From Pegoplata infirma (lineage: Eukaryota > Arthropoda > Insecta > Diptera > Anthomyiidae): a DNA stretch of 64,000 nucleotides. A program made the position numbers and the translations under genes. Within the stretch, counting starts at the first letter, position 1; every line of letters begins with the position of its first letter. Where the stretch lies: the NCBI GenBank assembly GCA_963921195.1, contig OY992538.1:58270852-58334851 (forward strand). The letters run 5' to 3'. Positions 39,230 to 58,675 of this stretch are shown piece after piece. Under the pieces are notes generated by a model. It was given only the letters and a program-made list of their open reading frames with translations. It had not been told where the DNA came from and made no database searches.

Positions 39230-39441
39230 GGCGCTATCTCGGAAACTAAGCCAGATGGATCAAAATGGATGCCATTTTTGGTTCTCGGGCTATCCATGGT
39301 ATCGCCGGTCCTCTTCACATGTGTGGACCCTAATGGGTCCTAACTTTGGATCCAAAAAAGTTAGCATTCTCGAAAATTTTAAAATGCTCAAATCTCGGTA
39401 AATAATACCGACACAACAAAAAGTCCAAAAGAATTTTTGTA
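39230..39441 (-). repeat. Repeat F, reverse copy, left part
   Basis: GGTATCGCCGGTCCTCTTCA and later motifs match the reverse of 32640-32900. It continues at 42112-42270 beyond the inserted element. Confidence 0.65.
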
Positions 39442-42111
39442 CACACAAAAAAATAATCGAGGTAACAATACCTTAGCTGGCATAGGTATTTATTTTTTCT
39501 TTGAAATCAAAAATATAAGGTTTATTACCTTAGCAATATGTAATTTAAATACCTATTGGCTATGCAACTTTTACTATTCAAATTAGGTAGAACTTCGAAA
39601 AATTTTTTGACAATAATTTTAAAATTAATAAAAAAATACTAACATCAAAAATGTTTTAAAAGTTGTTAAACGCAATAAAAATCAAATCATAAAAATTAAC
39701 AATTCGCGAAAAATTAGACCAGCAAGGTAATTAACTATATTAGCAAATTAATTATGTAAAAATAAATCAATTATTTTACAGTTTTTTAGATAACGTAAGA
39801 AGTCTTCAAGAACTAACGATCCAGCGACCCAGTTTTAAGAAGCATTATTTGTAATAAAAAAACTCATCAAGAATACTAGAATTAAGAAAAATCTCAGAAT
39901 CATCTATATTTCTCAACCGTATTTCCACATAGAAAAAATGCGAAAAAAGATATTTTCTATAAAAAATATTTCAAAATCTGCAAATTTTTTGTAAAAAAAA
40001 GTCTCAGAATCTGAAAATCTTTCAGTCACAGTTCCATTGATGTTTTCTGCAAAAATTATTTGATTCTGAAACAATTTTTCGAAAGAAAAATTCTCAGATA
40101 CTGATACATTTTTTCTACAGAAAAATTTTCAGATTCCGATACATTTTTTCTATTGAAAAATTCTCAGATTCTGTGACATTTTTTCTATACAAAAATTCTC
40201 AGATTCTGAGACATTTTTTCTATAGAAAAATTCTCAGATTCTGAGACATTTTTTCTATAGAAAATTCACAGATTCTGAGACATTTTTTCTATAGAAAAAT
40301 TCTCAGATTCTGAGACATTTTTTCTATAGAAAAATTCTCAGATTCTGAGACATTTTTTCTGTAGAAAAATTCTCAGATTCTGAGACATTTTTTGTGAGAT
40401 TTTTCTATAGAAAAATGATTCAGAATCTGAAATTTTTTCTATAGAAAAATCTCTCAGAATCAGAGTTTTTCTATACAAAAATTTATCAGAATCTGAGATT
40501 TTTTCTATACAGAAATGCCTCAGAATCTGAGATTTTTCTATACAAAAATGTGTCAGAATCTGAGATTTTTTCTATAGAAAACTGTCTTAGAATATCCATA
40601 GATAAAATGTCTCAATTTCTTTAGAAAATTCAGAGATTTTTTTCAAGATATTATATAGAAAAGAGTCTGAGAATTTGTGTATAGAAAAAAATTTACAGAA
40701 TCTGAGAAATTTTCTATTGAAAAATACCTCAGATTCTGAAAACTTTTGAAAAGAAAAAACGTCTCAGAATCTCAGAGTTTTTCTATAGAAAAAAATTTAT
40801 CAGAATCTGATATTTTTTCTATTCAAAAATGTCTCAGAATATGAGATTTTTTCTATACAAAAATGTATCAGAATCTGAGATTTTTTCTATACAAAAATGT
40901 CTCAGAATCTGAGATTTTTTTCTGTAGAAAAATGTCTCGGAATCTTAAATTTTTTCTATAGAAAAATCTCTCAGAATCTGAGAGTTTTTCTATACAAAAA
41001 TTATCAGAATCTTAGATTTTTTCTATACAAAAATGTCTCAGAATCTGCGTTCTTTTTTCTATACAAAAATGTCTTATCTGAGAGTTTTTCTATTCAAAAA
41101 TGTCTCAGAATCTAAGATTTTTTTCTATACAAAAATGTCTCAGAATTTCAGATTTTTTCTTTTGAAAAATGTGTCAGAATCCGAAATTTTTTATATAGTA
41201 AAATTGTCAGATTCTAACTCATAGATTCTGAACATTTTTTCTATAGAAAAATTCTCAAACTCTGAGACATTTTTTCTATAGAAAATGTCACAGATTCTCA
41301 GATTCTGAGACATTTTTTTCTATAGAAAAATACTCAGGTTTTGAGAAATTTTTTCTTTAGAAAAATTCTCAGATCCTGAAACATATTTTCTGTAGAAAAA
41401 TTCTTAGATTCTGAGACATGTTTTCTACATAAAAATTCTCAGATCCTGAGACATATTTTCTATAGAAAAATTATCAGATTCTGAGACATTTTTTCTATAG
41501 AAAAATTCTCAGATTCTGACACAATTTTCTATAGAAAAGTTCTCATATTCTGAGTTGTGAGACATTTTTCTATAGAAAAATTTTCAGATTCTGAGATTTC
41601 AGATTTTTTAAAAGAAAAAATATCCAGAAACTGAGTATTTTCTGTAGAAAAGTTTTAGAATCTGAGAGTATTTCTATTTAAAAATGTTTAATAACAGAAA
41701 AATTTTCAGATTTTGAGTTCTTCGTAAAGTTCTGAGACATTTTTTTTATTATCAACTTTTCTTTAAAATTTGTAAGCATTCAAAAAATTAAAAAAAAAAA
41801 ATAAATTAATTAAAAATAATGAACTTTTTGTAGGTTTTATTTAAATTTTAAAAGGAAATGGTGTAAAAAAGCCATTACTAATACAAGGTAATACTACCTA
41901 ATTATTTACGTAATATCACCTATTTATCAATGCTATTTTACCTAAAAAATTAAGGTATATTTCTGTCAACCATAATAAATTTTCGAACATAGGAATTACC
42001 TTAGCTTTTAAGTAACATTACCTTTTAACTTAGCAAATGCCCCGTTTGCCTGGCGCTAAGGTATTTTTATACTATAATTTTAGGAATATTACCTCGATTT
42101 TTTTTTGTGTG
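39442..42111. mobile_element. TA-flanked 2.67-kb element filled with palindromic satellite
   Basis: The ends CACACAAAAAAATAATCGAGG and TCGATTTTTTTTTGTGTG, flanked by TA, split a copy of repeat F. Subterminal AGGTAATAT/TACCT sequence is on both sides. The middle is the 36-bp-type satellite at 39900-41700. No ORF. Confidence 0.85.
39900..41700. repeat. Palindromic satellite array, orientation switches twice
   Basis: Units of about 31-36 bp built on TCTCAGATTCTGAGA and TTTTTCTATAGAAAAA. 40080-40390 reads GATTCTGAGACATTTT; about 40390-41200 reads the complement, GTCTCAGAATCTGAGA; 41220-41600 returns to the first orientation. Confidence 0.85.
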
Positions 42112-42299
42112 TAGCTCTCAACACGTAAAACAAGATCGAATTTTTTAATTCTCAAAACCAAGGTAGAGAGAAACGGACACACATTTTGGATCAAAAACTA
42201 TGATGATTTTTAAGGAACCCAACTAAGTCTAGGCCCATCGGGGTCTGGACCTATCGGGTCTGAACCCAAATGTGTATGAACTAAGTTGAATAAAAAAAA

Positions 42300-43240
42300 A
42301 AATAAAAAAAATTTCAGTTAATTTTTGGCAAAACATTTTTGCTTACTTTGCCAAAAAAATTTTGGGTTCAAAATCATCAAATTTTCTTGTAGGTTTACAA
42401 GCTTTTGTTGCTAACATTACAGTTTTTTTTTGAGTGTATAAACCAAAATGTTTGCAAGAGAAAACAAGTTTTTTTCTTTTTTCTCCGAATCCTTCTACCA
42501 GAGCTTCGAAGGATTTCATTTCTTAATTCAATTTTAGCGAATTGAATGAATTCACTTTAGACTCATTCGATTAATAAATATTAATTGCATTCGATTTATT
42601 TTGCATTCGACTTTCGAAAATCGAATGCATTCGATTTTTTTTCATTTGACTTTTAAAAATCGAATGCATTCCATTGCGAATGCAATCAATTTTCTTTTCA
42701 TTTAATATGAAAAATCGAATGGTTTAGTTATTCATTGCATAAAAACTTACAAAAACTAAAACGGAGCAAAATGGAGCAAATTTTTTGTCCATAGTATCGC
42801 CGGCACTCTTAACATGTGTTGACCCCAATGGGCCCTAATTTTGAATCTAAAAAAATTTACGTTCCCGAAAATGTTTAAATGCGCGTATCTCGCTAAATAC
42901 TGCCGACACGACAAAAAATCCAACATCAGTTTTGTAACTCTTGGCTCGTAGAACACGACAAATATCTCAAAAACTGTACGTGCTAGAAAAATTTGGATGG
43001 CAGATTATGAATTAGGAGACCAAAATCTATAAGAACCAGTTATACATTTTACTGTGACACTGACGAACAGTGTTATTGAACCAAAAGTTTAATTTCGACA
43101 TAAATGATCCTCCTTCTAATCCAAGAGAAGGAATTTTTTTTAGAAATTTCTTTTTTTTAGTGTAAAACAGTGGTAAAGGTAATGGTTCGTTTTATATGTA
43201 CTGAGAAAAAGACACTGGAATTTTTAAATATCTTTAGCTC
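42300..43240. repeat. Intergenic repeats, including a reverse copy of F (42755-42970)
   Basis: 42500-42735 has repeated CGAATGCATTCGATTT palindromes. 42755-42970 matches reverse repeat F and gives the uninterrupted sequence at the 39442-42111 insertion point. The remainder is unassigned. Confidence 0.5.
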
Positions 43241-44227
43241 GTGTTATACGGAAAGGAATGGAACCAACATGGAACGAAATGAAATGGAACATGTAACGAA
43301 ACGAATAACGAATAGGAACGACATAAAATAAAGTTTTTCTACTCATAATTTTTTAATCAATTTTTTTTACTCAAAATTATTTTTCACTTAAACTTCTTTC
43401 ATTGAATTTTTTCAATTCTTTTTTTTTTTTTTCATTATAAAAAATTTGTCAATCAAATTTTTTTCGTTGGAACTACGTTTTGTTGCTGATAGTATTTTCA
43501 CTTAAATTATTTTTCATTAAAATTTTTTTTAGCAGATTTACCCAGAGTTCTAGCTAATTCTATGTGGTGGTAAAAGCTTTCCTGTAGTTCGATTCTGTAA
43601 CTTTTTACCGATATTATCAATATCGTTAACGAGAATTGCCGGTTGTTTTAACGAATGTGTGCTTCTATAATTTTTTTTTAATTAACGACAAGAATTAACG
43701 ACAAGAATTAACGACAATAATAGTTAATGAGAAGTTAGTTCAAAAAATTATTTGTCGATAAGTTAACGATTTTATGTGACGACAAAATTCGTTAAAAAAA
43801 TGTTATAGAATCACTTTTTACGATAATTGTTGATATTTGACAGTGTTATGGTGAATTTCACTACCGATTTCATAAATTTTATAACGGTACACTGGCTCTA
43901 AAGTTTTTAAGAACATTTTCACCGAAAATGAGTCCGGGTTAAATGGGTTTATTTTAATTTTATTGTTTGTTATTCAAACAGTTTTTATGAACGACTTAAA
44001 CCACCACAATTATTTTAAATAAAATGTCCCTAGAGAATAATTTAAGAAATGGGGACTGAAATCGTGATCCTCTTATTATCCGGTATTTATTTAAACCGGT
44101 TACGAAGTACCGGTGGACACGTTAGTTCTTCATAGATTCACTTGTTTTATTAATATTATCTTAAACGATTTTAATAATAATATGAATCAATTTTACTAGT
44201 TTCAATAAGTTTTTAAAATCTTTACAA
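43241..44227. other. Region upstream of esterase 1
   Basis: Holds a short tandem repeat GAATTAACGACAA (43688-43722) within a weak inverted repeat 43590-43830 (TCTGTAACTTTTTACC against AGAATCACTTTTTACG). No gene. Confidence 0.35.
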
Positions 44228-44235
44228 TATAAAAA
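44228..44235 (+). promoter_or_regulatory. Candidate TATA box of esterase 1
   Basis: TATAAAAA lies 115 bp before the esterase 1 ATG, a plausible spacing for a short 5' UTR. AT-rich background makes this weak. Confidence 0.3.
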
Positions 44236-44349
44236 CACGCAACATTAAAATATAACACGTTAGATAAAATTATAAATAAGATTTATTTTGTCAGAAAAAG
44301 TGCTGTCAGCTGTCATTTAATATAGCAACAAATAACGCGCGTTAAAAAT

Positions 44350-52506
<8,157 letters not shown>

Positions 52507-52608
52507 TCATTATTTTAAAATTTTTCCCCATCTTTGACGTTACCAACTTGGCGTTACCAACTTTATCTATCCCTAATAATTATAACTTTCAATACTTTTA
52601 CTGATTTT

Positions 52609-52614
52609 AATAAA
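52609..52614 (+). terminator. Candidate esterase 1 poly(A) signal AATAAA
   Basis: AATAAA lies about 100 bp after the stop codon, an ordinary distance for an insect 3' UTR. Confidence 0.5.
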
Positions 52615-52656
52615 AAATTATTTTAAATTTGAAAATTTCTACACTGAACCTTTAGC

Positions 52657-52956
52657 CACAGACTAATACAGACTCGACATAAGTGGCAGGTGTCAAAAAA
52701 GTATTCTTTAACCATATGGTTAATATTTTCAAATTATTCTACGAATTAGGTTAGAAACAGAAAACTGATGTAACGCGCCATAAGAAAAATGGATGCCAGA
52801 TCGGTTTTTGTTGTTTCACTCACTCCTAAGTCGTAGAAAGTGTTGCCATGTTAGCGTAAAACTGACTAAAAACCGCTGTGTTTTCTCCTAAAATCTCTTA
52901 GTTTCCCCACATTTTTTCTTATAAAACTCTACTGTCGAGTCTGTTTATAGTCTGTG
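52657..52956. mobile_element. CACAGACTA MITE, unit 1
   Basis: The ends are CACAGACTAATACAGACTC and TCTGTTTATAGTCTGTG. Sits about 150 bp after the esterase 1 stop. Confidence 0.82.
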
Positions 52957-52963
52957 CTTTAGC

Positions 52964-53265
52964 CACAGACTAAATACAGACTAGACAGTAGAGTTTTACA
53001 AAAAAAAAATGGGGAAAAACTAAGCGATTTTAGGAGAAAACACAGCGGTTTTTAGTTCGTTTTACGCTAACATGGCAACACTTTCTACGACTTAGGAGTG
53101 AGTGAGACAACAAAAACCGATCTGGCATCCATTTTTTTTTATGGCGCGTTATATCAGTTTTCTCTTTCTAACCTAATTCGTAGAATAATTTGAAAACATT
53201 AACCATATGGTTAAAAAATACTTTTTTGACACCTATCATATTTGTCGAGTCTGTATTAGTCTGTG
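52964..53265. mobile_element. CACAGACTA MITE, unit 2, inverted next to unit 1
   Basis: Reverse copy of unit 1, separated by only CTTTAGC. Together they form an inverted repeat of about 600 bp. A third, diverged unit follows at 53274-53470. Confidence 0.85.
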
Positions 53266-53273
53266 CTTAAGCC

Positions 53274-53470
53274 ACAGACTACACGACCGTTGGGTTTTAT
53301 GACAAAAAACCGTAGGCAACATGGCAACTCTTTCTATTTTTTATGATTGAGTGAAACAATAAAAAAAATCTATAGTTTACTCTTTCTAACACAAAGAACA
53401 ACATTAAAAAATTAAATATATGGTTGACATCTGTCATAAATGTCGCATCTGTTTGATCTTTGTAACTTCT
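53274..53470. repeat. CACAGACTA MITE, diverged third unit
   Basis: Starts CACAGACTACACGACCG and keeps AACATGGCAACTCTTTCTA and TATGGTTGACATCTGTCAT; the right end is unclear. Confidence 0.55.
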
Positions 53471-53999
53471 GTACACTGAAAAAAAAAAACGTAATTATTA
53501 TTTAATATTGCTTTAAGTGTGGCCGTATTTAACCACACGTTTAAAGTAAAATGACTAATTTTGACATTTTATTATAAAATTTCCATTCGAATTTTGTGTT
53601 TCCGTTCGCATTTTAAAATTTTTTGAATTTTTACTTGATGAAATTTTATAAATTTTGATGTCCTATTAAATCTACATAATAATTTGACGGTCACCAATTT
53701 TTACAAACTGTAACATCGTTCTTATTTCATTGTTATACTCTCAACTTTTGATACCACCACATTGATTGAGTTCAATGCCAATTAATGCACATTTTTCTTG
53801 ATAATTTAATATTCTGTGTTAAAAAAGCGCGTTGGGAGGATACAATAAGAAATGGCATTGTATTCTTTGAAACACGTGTAACAAATGATAATGAAATACA
53901 TGAAAAGTTTTAAAAATCTGGTTGAAAAGTAAAATTCATTGAATTTATGAGATCTACAAGATCTATAAAGATTGAGTTTTGTATTTTAAATTGTTAAAT
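53471..53999. other. Intergenic, nothing recognised
   Basis: AT-rich; no ORF, TIR or known repeat seen. Confidence 0.35.
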
Positions 54000-54096
54000 T
54001 TAACCCCAATGGTCCCAGATCAAGTTGGGTTTCCTAAAGATCTTCAAAGTTTTTTATCCAATTTTTTTTTGTTTCGCTCTAACTTACTTTTGAGAT

Positions 54097-54605
54097 CAGT
54101 TGTAATCAGTCAGTCAATGATTAAGGACGTGTAAGCTGCGGCGTTGTAGTTGATTAAAGTTAAAGACAAAACTGTACCGCGTGTTTTTTTGTTGAGCCTG
54201 CTGGTTCACTCGGCATTGCGTCGGACACTTGTGGTCTGATTATATGTCTATCGGCACTTGGGAGCATTGTTTCACTGCCTCCATTGCAAAGGCAATGGTC
54301 GTTTTTTGTGTGCAAAGCCAACTTGAGTGTCTAGGCTTTAGCGTGGCGTCATCATCAATAACGGGATATCCCGTTATTCTTCGTGGTTGCTAATCTATTG
54401 TCACTTTAACCTGGTGTTGCATTTTGCACGTATGCCAACTTTTAAATATATACATACATATTAACAAAATACGATTGGACGTATTTTTTTTTTTGAATAA
54501 CCTGGTTATGTCAGCCATTGAGCTGGTCCAACAGGCCTAAACAAAACTATAGACTTGAAATCTATAGGTTTAGTGCCACATCAAAATCCAAAAAAAAAAA
54601 AAAAA
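54097..54605 (+). mobile_element. Retroposon with A-tail and 12-bp TSD
   Basis: Flanked by TACTTTTGAGAT at 54085-54096 and 54606-54617, inside repeat F. Begins CAGTTGTAATCAGTCAGTCA, is richer in G+C than its surroundings, and ends in a run of A. Either a SINE or an internally deleted LINE; no ORF. Confidence 0.82.
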
Positions 54606-54714
54606 TACTTTTGAGATACGTCAATTTAGGGCATAACAGGGTCTTGAGAAATTTAAAAACTGTATAACTTAAAAACTATTACTCGGAGAGTACTTGTGTT
54701 CTATGTGTTAAGAG

Positions 54715-54857
54715 CAGTGATGCGCACACACATACTATAACATTTATGCTTGTGTGGGTAGTAGCAAGCGAAAAGTCAACAAATTTCCTCAAGCAGCAGA
54801 ATTTTATAGTGTGCGTGTGTCGACAGCGCACAAGCACAACAAAAATGTCCATCACTG
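54715..54857. mobile_element. Short hAT-like MITE, TSD GTTAAGAG/GTTTAGAG
   Basis: The TIRs are CAGTGATG and CATCACTG; the flanking octamers 54707-54714 and 54858-54865 differ at one base. The interior (ATAACATTTATGCTTGTG) recurs around 37725-37830. Confidence 0.75.
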
Positions 54858-55010
54858 GTTTAGAGCTACAAAATTGTATTTTTTTGTGTCGGCAATATTT
54901 AGCGAGAAATGATCATTTTAAAATTTTCTGGAATGCCACCTTTTCAGTTAAGGGTTCACATATAAGATGAGGATCGGCGATACTATGAAGACCCACTGAA
55001 CACTTTTCTT

Positions 55011-56860
55011 TAAATTTTTTGGAATGACATACACCCCTCTTCAAGCAAGTTTAGGTTTTGTAAAAATGGTGAAAAAATCGGGTAATGGTATTTCATTCCT
55101 CTTTATTTAGAACTTTTAACTGTTTTCGAGTTATTGCTAAAAAATAACACTGTAAAAAAAAAAAAAACTTATCAGTGAAATGTCAAACTGATTCTCATAG
55201 ATTTTGCACCTACCGTTTTTAGATATTCGGGTTAAAAAGTCAAAAAAAACAATAATTTAGCATTTTTTGGGGTCCACTGTTACAGATTCTTCTAAAAATA
55301 GGGCTTGATGTAATATAAAATGAACCTCCTGATTCCAAAACTGCAATCCAATTTTTTCTATCATGTTTCGTTTTTGAGATATTCACGTTTGAAAGTTTTT
55401 TTCACGCGAAAATCTCAAACGCGAATATCTTGAAAACGGAACATGCTACAAAATTTGAATTGCAGTTTTGGAATCAGGATTCGAATTTTATATGAAATTA
55501 TGTATGAAGATCTAATGAATAAAAAATGACCTCCATTTTGCTCTAACTGGCTTAGTTTTCAAGATATCGCCATTTTAAGTTTTTTGGAAAAATATTTTTC
55601 CTAATTTTTTTATTTCCAAAAATTTTTTTTTTCATATTTTTTTTTTATATCCTCCAACTACAGTATAGGGATATACTCACTTTGTCATTGTGTGTGTAAC
55701 GCATCCAAATATAGTTCTAGGACCCCATAAAGTATATAGGGCATTCAATGCCAAATCGGACACTTTGAAATTTTTTTTTAGATTTTCCCAATTTGTTGAC
55801 AGTTTTAAGAACCCTTCAAAAACTCCTTCGTGGTAAACTTTTGGATTTTTTTGAAGACCCGTACAAAATATATCGAATTTTTAAAAATTGGTAGTTTATT
55901 CCTACACTCTAATTTCTTTTATTCATAACTTTTTCAATAATGGTCCAAATTGCATTTTTTTTTCAAAATTATTGTTTTTTCACGTACTTTTTAAAAAAAA
56001 ATAAATCCTAAAAAATTCTAAAACGTGCCTTAGTATGCGATTTTTAAGTTTTAAAATTTAAATTCCATTTTTGAAAATGTGTGTACTCTTTATTGTAATT
56101 TTCCCATCTTAAAATCATTTCTACTGCTCCAATGGTGCGTCAAAGAGGAGTCATTAGCAAAACCGACCCCCATTAATTTTGACGCCTTAACATTTTTTCG
56201 GAACAAACAAATGCCCTGTCTCAAATTTCTAAGGGGGCTACCATACAAAATGACATTTTTTTAAAATTTGCTCCAACCGCTCTAACTGCCCTCACAGTGC
56301 CCTTGGAGCAATCAAATGTATGACCGACCCACAAAATTTGTTTAGTCTAAACATTTTCTCTGAACACACCTACCCTCTATCTTTAACTCTTAAGGCGGTT
56401 CCCATACAATTTTTTTATGTTTTGTTAACTTGTTTTATTTAATCAGCTTCTACCGGTCCAATGGTGCGTTTTGCCAAATGGGAAAATAAATTGTCAAAAG
56501 TTATTTTTAATATTACAACATTTCAATTTCTAACATCGGTTACCTTTATGAATAAAATTGTATCAAAAATGTAATATTATAGTTTAATTTACGGTTAGAA
56601 TACAATGTAAAGACGCTACTACTTAGGTTAAGAACCTTTAACAACCACATCTGTCTTTGGTTTTGGTGAAATTCAAAACTTTTAAAAATCGATGACTTAA
56701 TAAAGATATTATAAAAATTATTAATATTAATTTAATTCGAAGAAAGTTTTTCTTAACTTGTTCGGATGCACTACATACTAGATACACCATTTCCAAATGT
56801 AACTTAGAAATTAACAACACCGCAACAGTTGTAAAGAGTTTATGATGTTAAAAAGTGAAA
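55011..56860. repeat. Intergenic repeats, partly assigned
   Basis: 55648-55745 is the start of the TATACCCTCC-type repeat; 55740-56100 matches 60138-60480 (AATCGGACACTTTGAAA, AAACTCCTTCGTGGTAAA); 56110-56480 matches 60610-60900 (CTACTGCTCCAATGGTGCG, ACCGACCCCCATTAATTTT). No gene. Confidence 0.5.
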
Positions 56861-56919
56861 ACTTCAAGAGATCAATTGAAACTTAAAGAGATCAATTAAA
56901 GATCAATTTAAAAACAATT

Positions 56920-57910
56920 ATGAATCTGTTACAAATAGGCACAGAAATTCCCAAAAAACATTAAACAGAATTTTCGAGAAAATAGCGCTCAAACCGGGGC
57001 CTGATTCCAAAAAGCAAGGCAGAAATACAGAAACGTCACAATTTCTTTTTGTAAAATTACCTAGGAAATTTGAACATTTACAAAAAAAATGTAAAATCAC
57101 AAAAAATATGTAAATTTCGATCGATTAAAACCATAATTTGTCGCTGAAAACCAAGGAATATTGTTAAAATTGGATTACAAGACTTTTTTTTAGTAATTTG
57201 ACATTATTTTTTTTTTGAGTGTGTGGTTCAATAGATTTCCAGCATATCGTACAACATCAATAAACCATGTTAAACAATAGAAATTCCAAAAAAATGCATA
57301 AAAATAATTTTCGAGAAAATGGCGCCCAAGCAGGGGCCAGATACCAAAACGCTAAGCAGAAATACAGAAACTTTAAGAGACTAAAAACAAAACTATTCAA
57401 TAGATTTTCAGCATTTATTTAGTGCCATTAATTTCGAGCACATGGCGCCCAAGCTGGGGCAAGATTCCGAAATGCGAAGCAGAAATACAGAAAGCGTCAC
57501 AATTTCTTTTTGTAAACTTACCTTGGAAATTTGAACATTTACGAAAAAAATTGTGAAATTACCAAAATGTATGTAAATTTCGATCGATTAAAACCATAAT
57601 TTGTCGCTGAAAAACAAGGAATGTTGTTAAAATTGAATAACAAAACTTTTTCTAGTAATTTAACAAAGTTTTTTTTTGGCGTTTGTAATTCAATAGATTT
57701 CCAGCATATCGTACAATATCAAAAAAGACAAGTTAAACAATTTGTTTCAAAAAAGAATAGAAATTCCAAAAAAAAATCATGAACAGAATTTTCGAGAAAA
57801 TGGCGCCCAAGCTGGGGCCAGACCCCAAAATGCAAAACAGAAATACAGAAACTTTAAGACTAAAAACAAAACTATTCAATAGATTTTGAGCACTTATTGA
57901 GTACTATTTT
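56920..57910. repeat. Tandem repeat cluster containing TTTCGAGAAAATGGCGCCC
   Basis: Four copies of a core reading about TTTCGAGAAAATGGCGCCC near 56970, 57310, 57430 and 57790, each followed by GCAGAAATACAGAAA. Two also share TTTCGATCGATTAAAACCAT. GGCGCCCAA resembles the tRNA-Lys primer site of LTR retroelements. Confidence 0.6.
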
Positions 57911-58459
57911 TCAAAATAAAATTTGGAAAAAGTGTAGGAAGGAAATCGACTGTGAAATTAAATTAATATACATTCTCGTAAAAAAGATGAGTAAATCAAT
58001 ACCTCAACAATGTTTTCTATATATGTAGAAAAAACGAAAGTGAGTAATTTTTTTTTTCAAATATATTCTTTTTATGTCGATTACAAAAAAGATTTGGAAG
58101 GAAAATGGAAAAATAACAATAACTTATAAAAGAAAGAATACTAGTAATAAAATTATCAGTTGATTTTAAACTTTTGATCTATAATGTTAAAAAATTCAAA
58201 ATAAAAACTATAAAAATCTTTATATAACAAAATAATATTTAAAGTGTTTATAAAAAAAAAAATGGGTGGAAAGTTATAACTCTAATAAAAAAATCTTAAA
58301 ATTAAAATTCAGATTTTTTTAACAATAAAAGAAAGAAATTTCGTTACACTGTGCAAAAGTTGAATTTTAAAAAAATTTCGCGCCCTATTTTTGGGGGTTT
58401 AAGAAATTTTGATATATTTTGATCTCTTTTAAAATTGAAAAATAATACGCTGTTTTATA
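57911..58459. other. Region upstream of esterase 2, AT-rich
   Basis: A/T runs, with CTATAAAAA at 58208 among several TATA-like strings; no convincing promoter. Confidence 0.3.
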
Positions 58460-58675
58460 ATGACAAATTTAACTTTAAAACATTTATTTTTTATCCTTAT
58501 AATACCTCTGGCCAGTACAATAGTCCTTCAGCAGAACATTAAAAGAAATACTCAAATATGTACATATTCTGGTTGTATGCGGGGTAAATTAATGCCTGGT
58601 TATCGTATCAAAAGCTTTGAAGCTTATTTAGGCATTCCTTATGCTTGGCCACCAGTAGACTTTTTAAGATTTCGA
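58460..58675 (+). CDS. Esterase 2 exon 1
   Basis: ATG of MTNLTLKHLFFILIIPLAST (signal peptide) to LRFR; donor GTAAGT at 58676, phase 0. Contains GCMRGKLMPGYR and GIPYAWPPV, typical of this esterase group. Confidence 0.92.
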
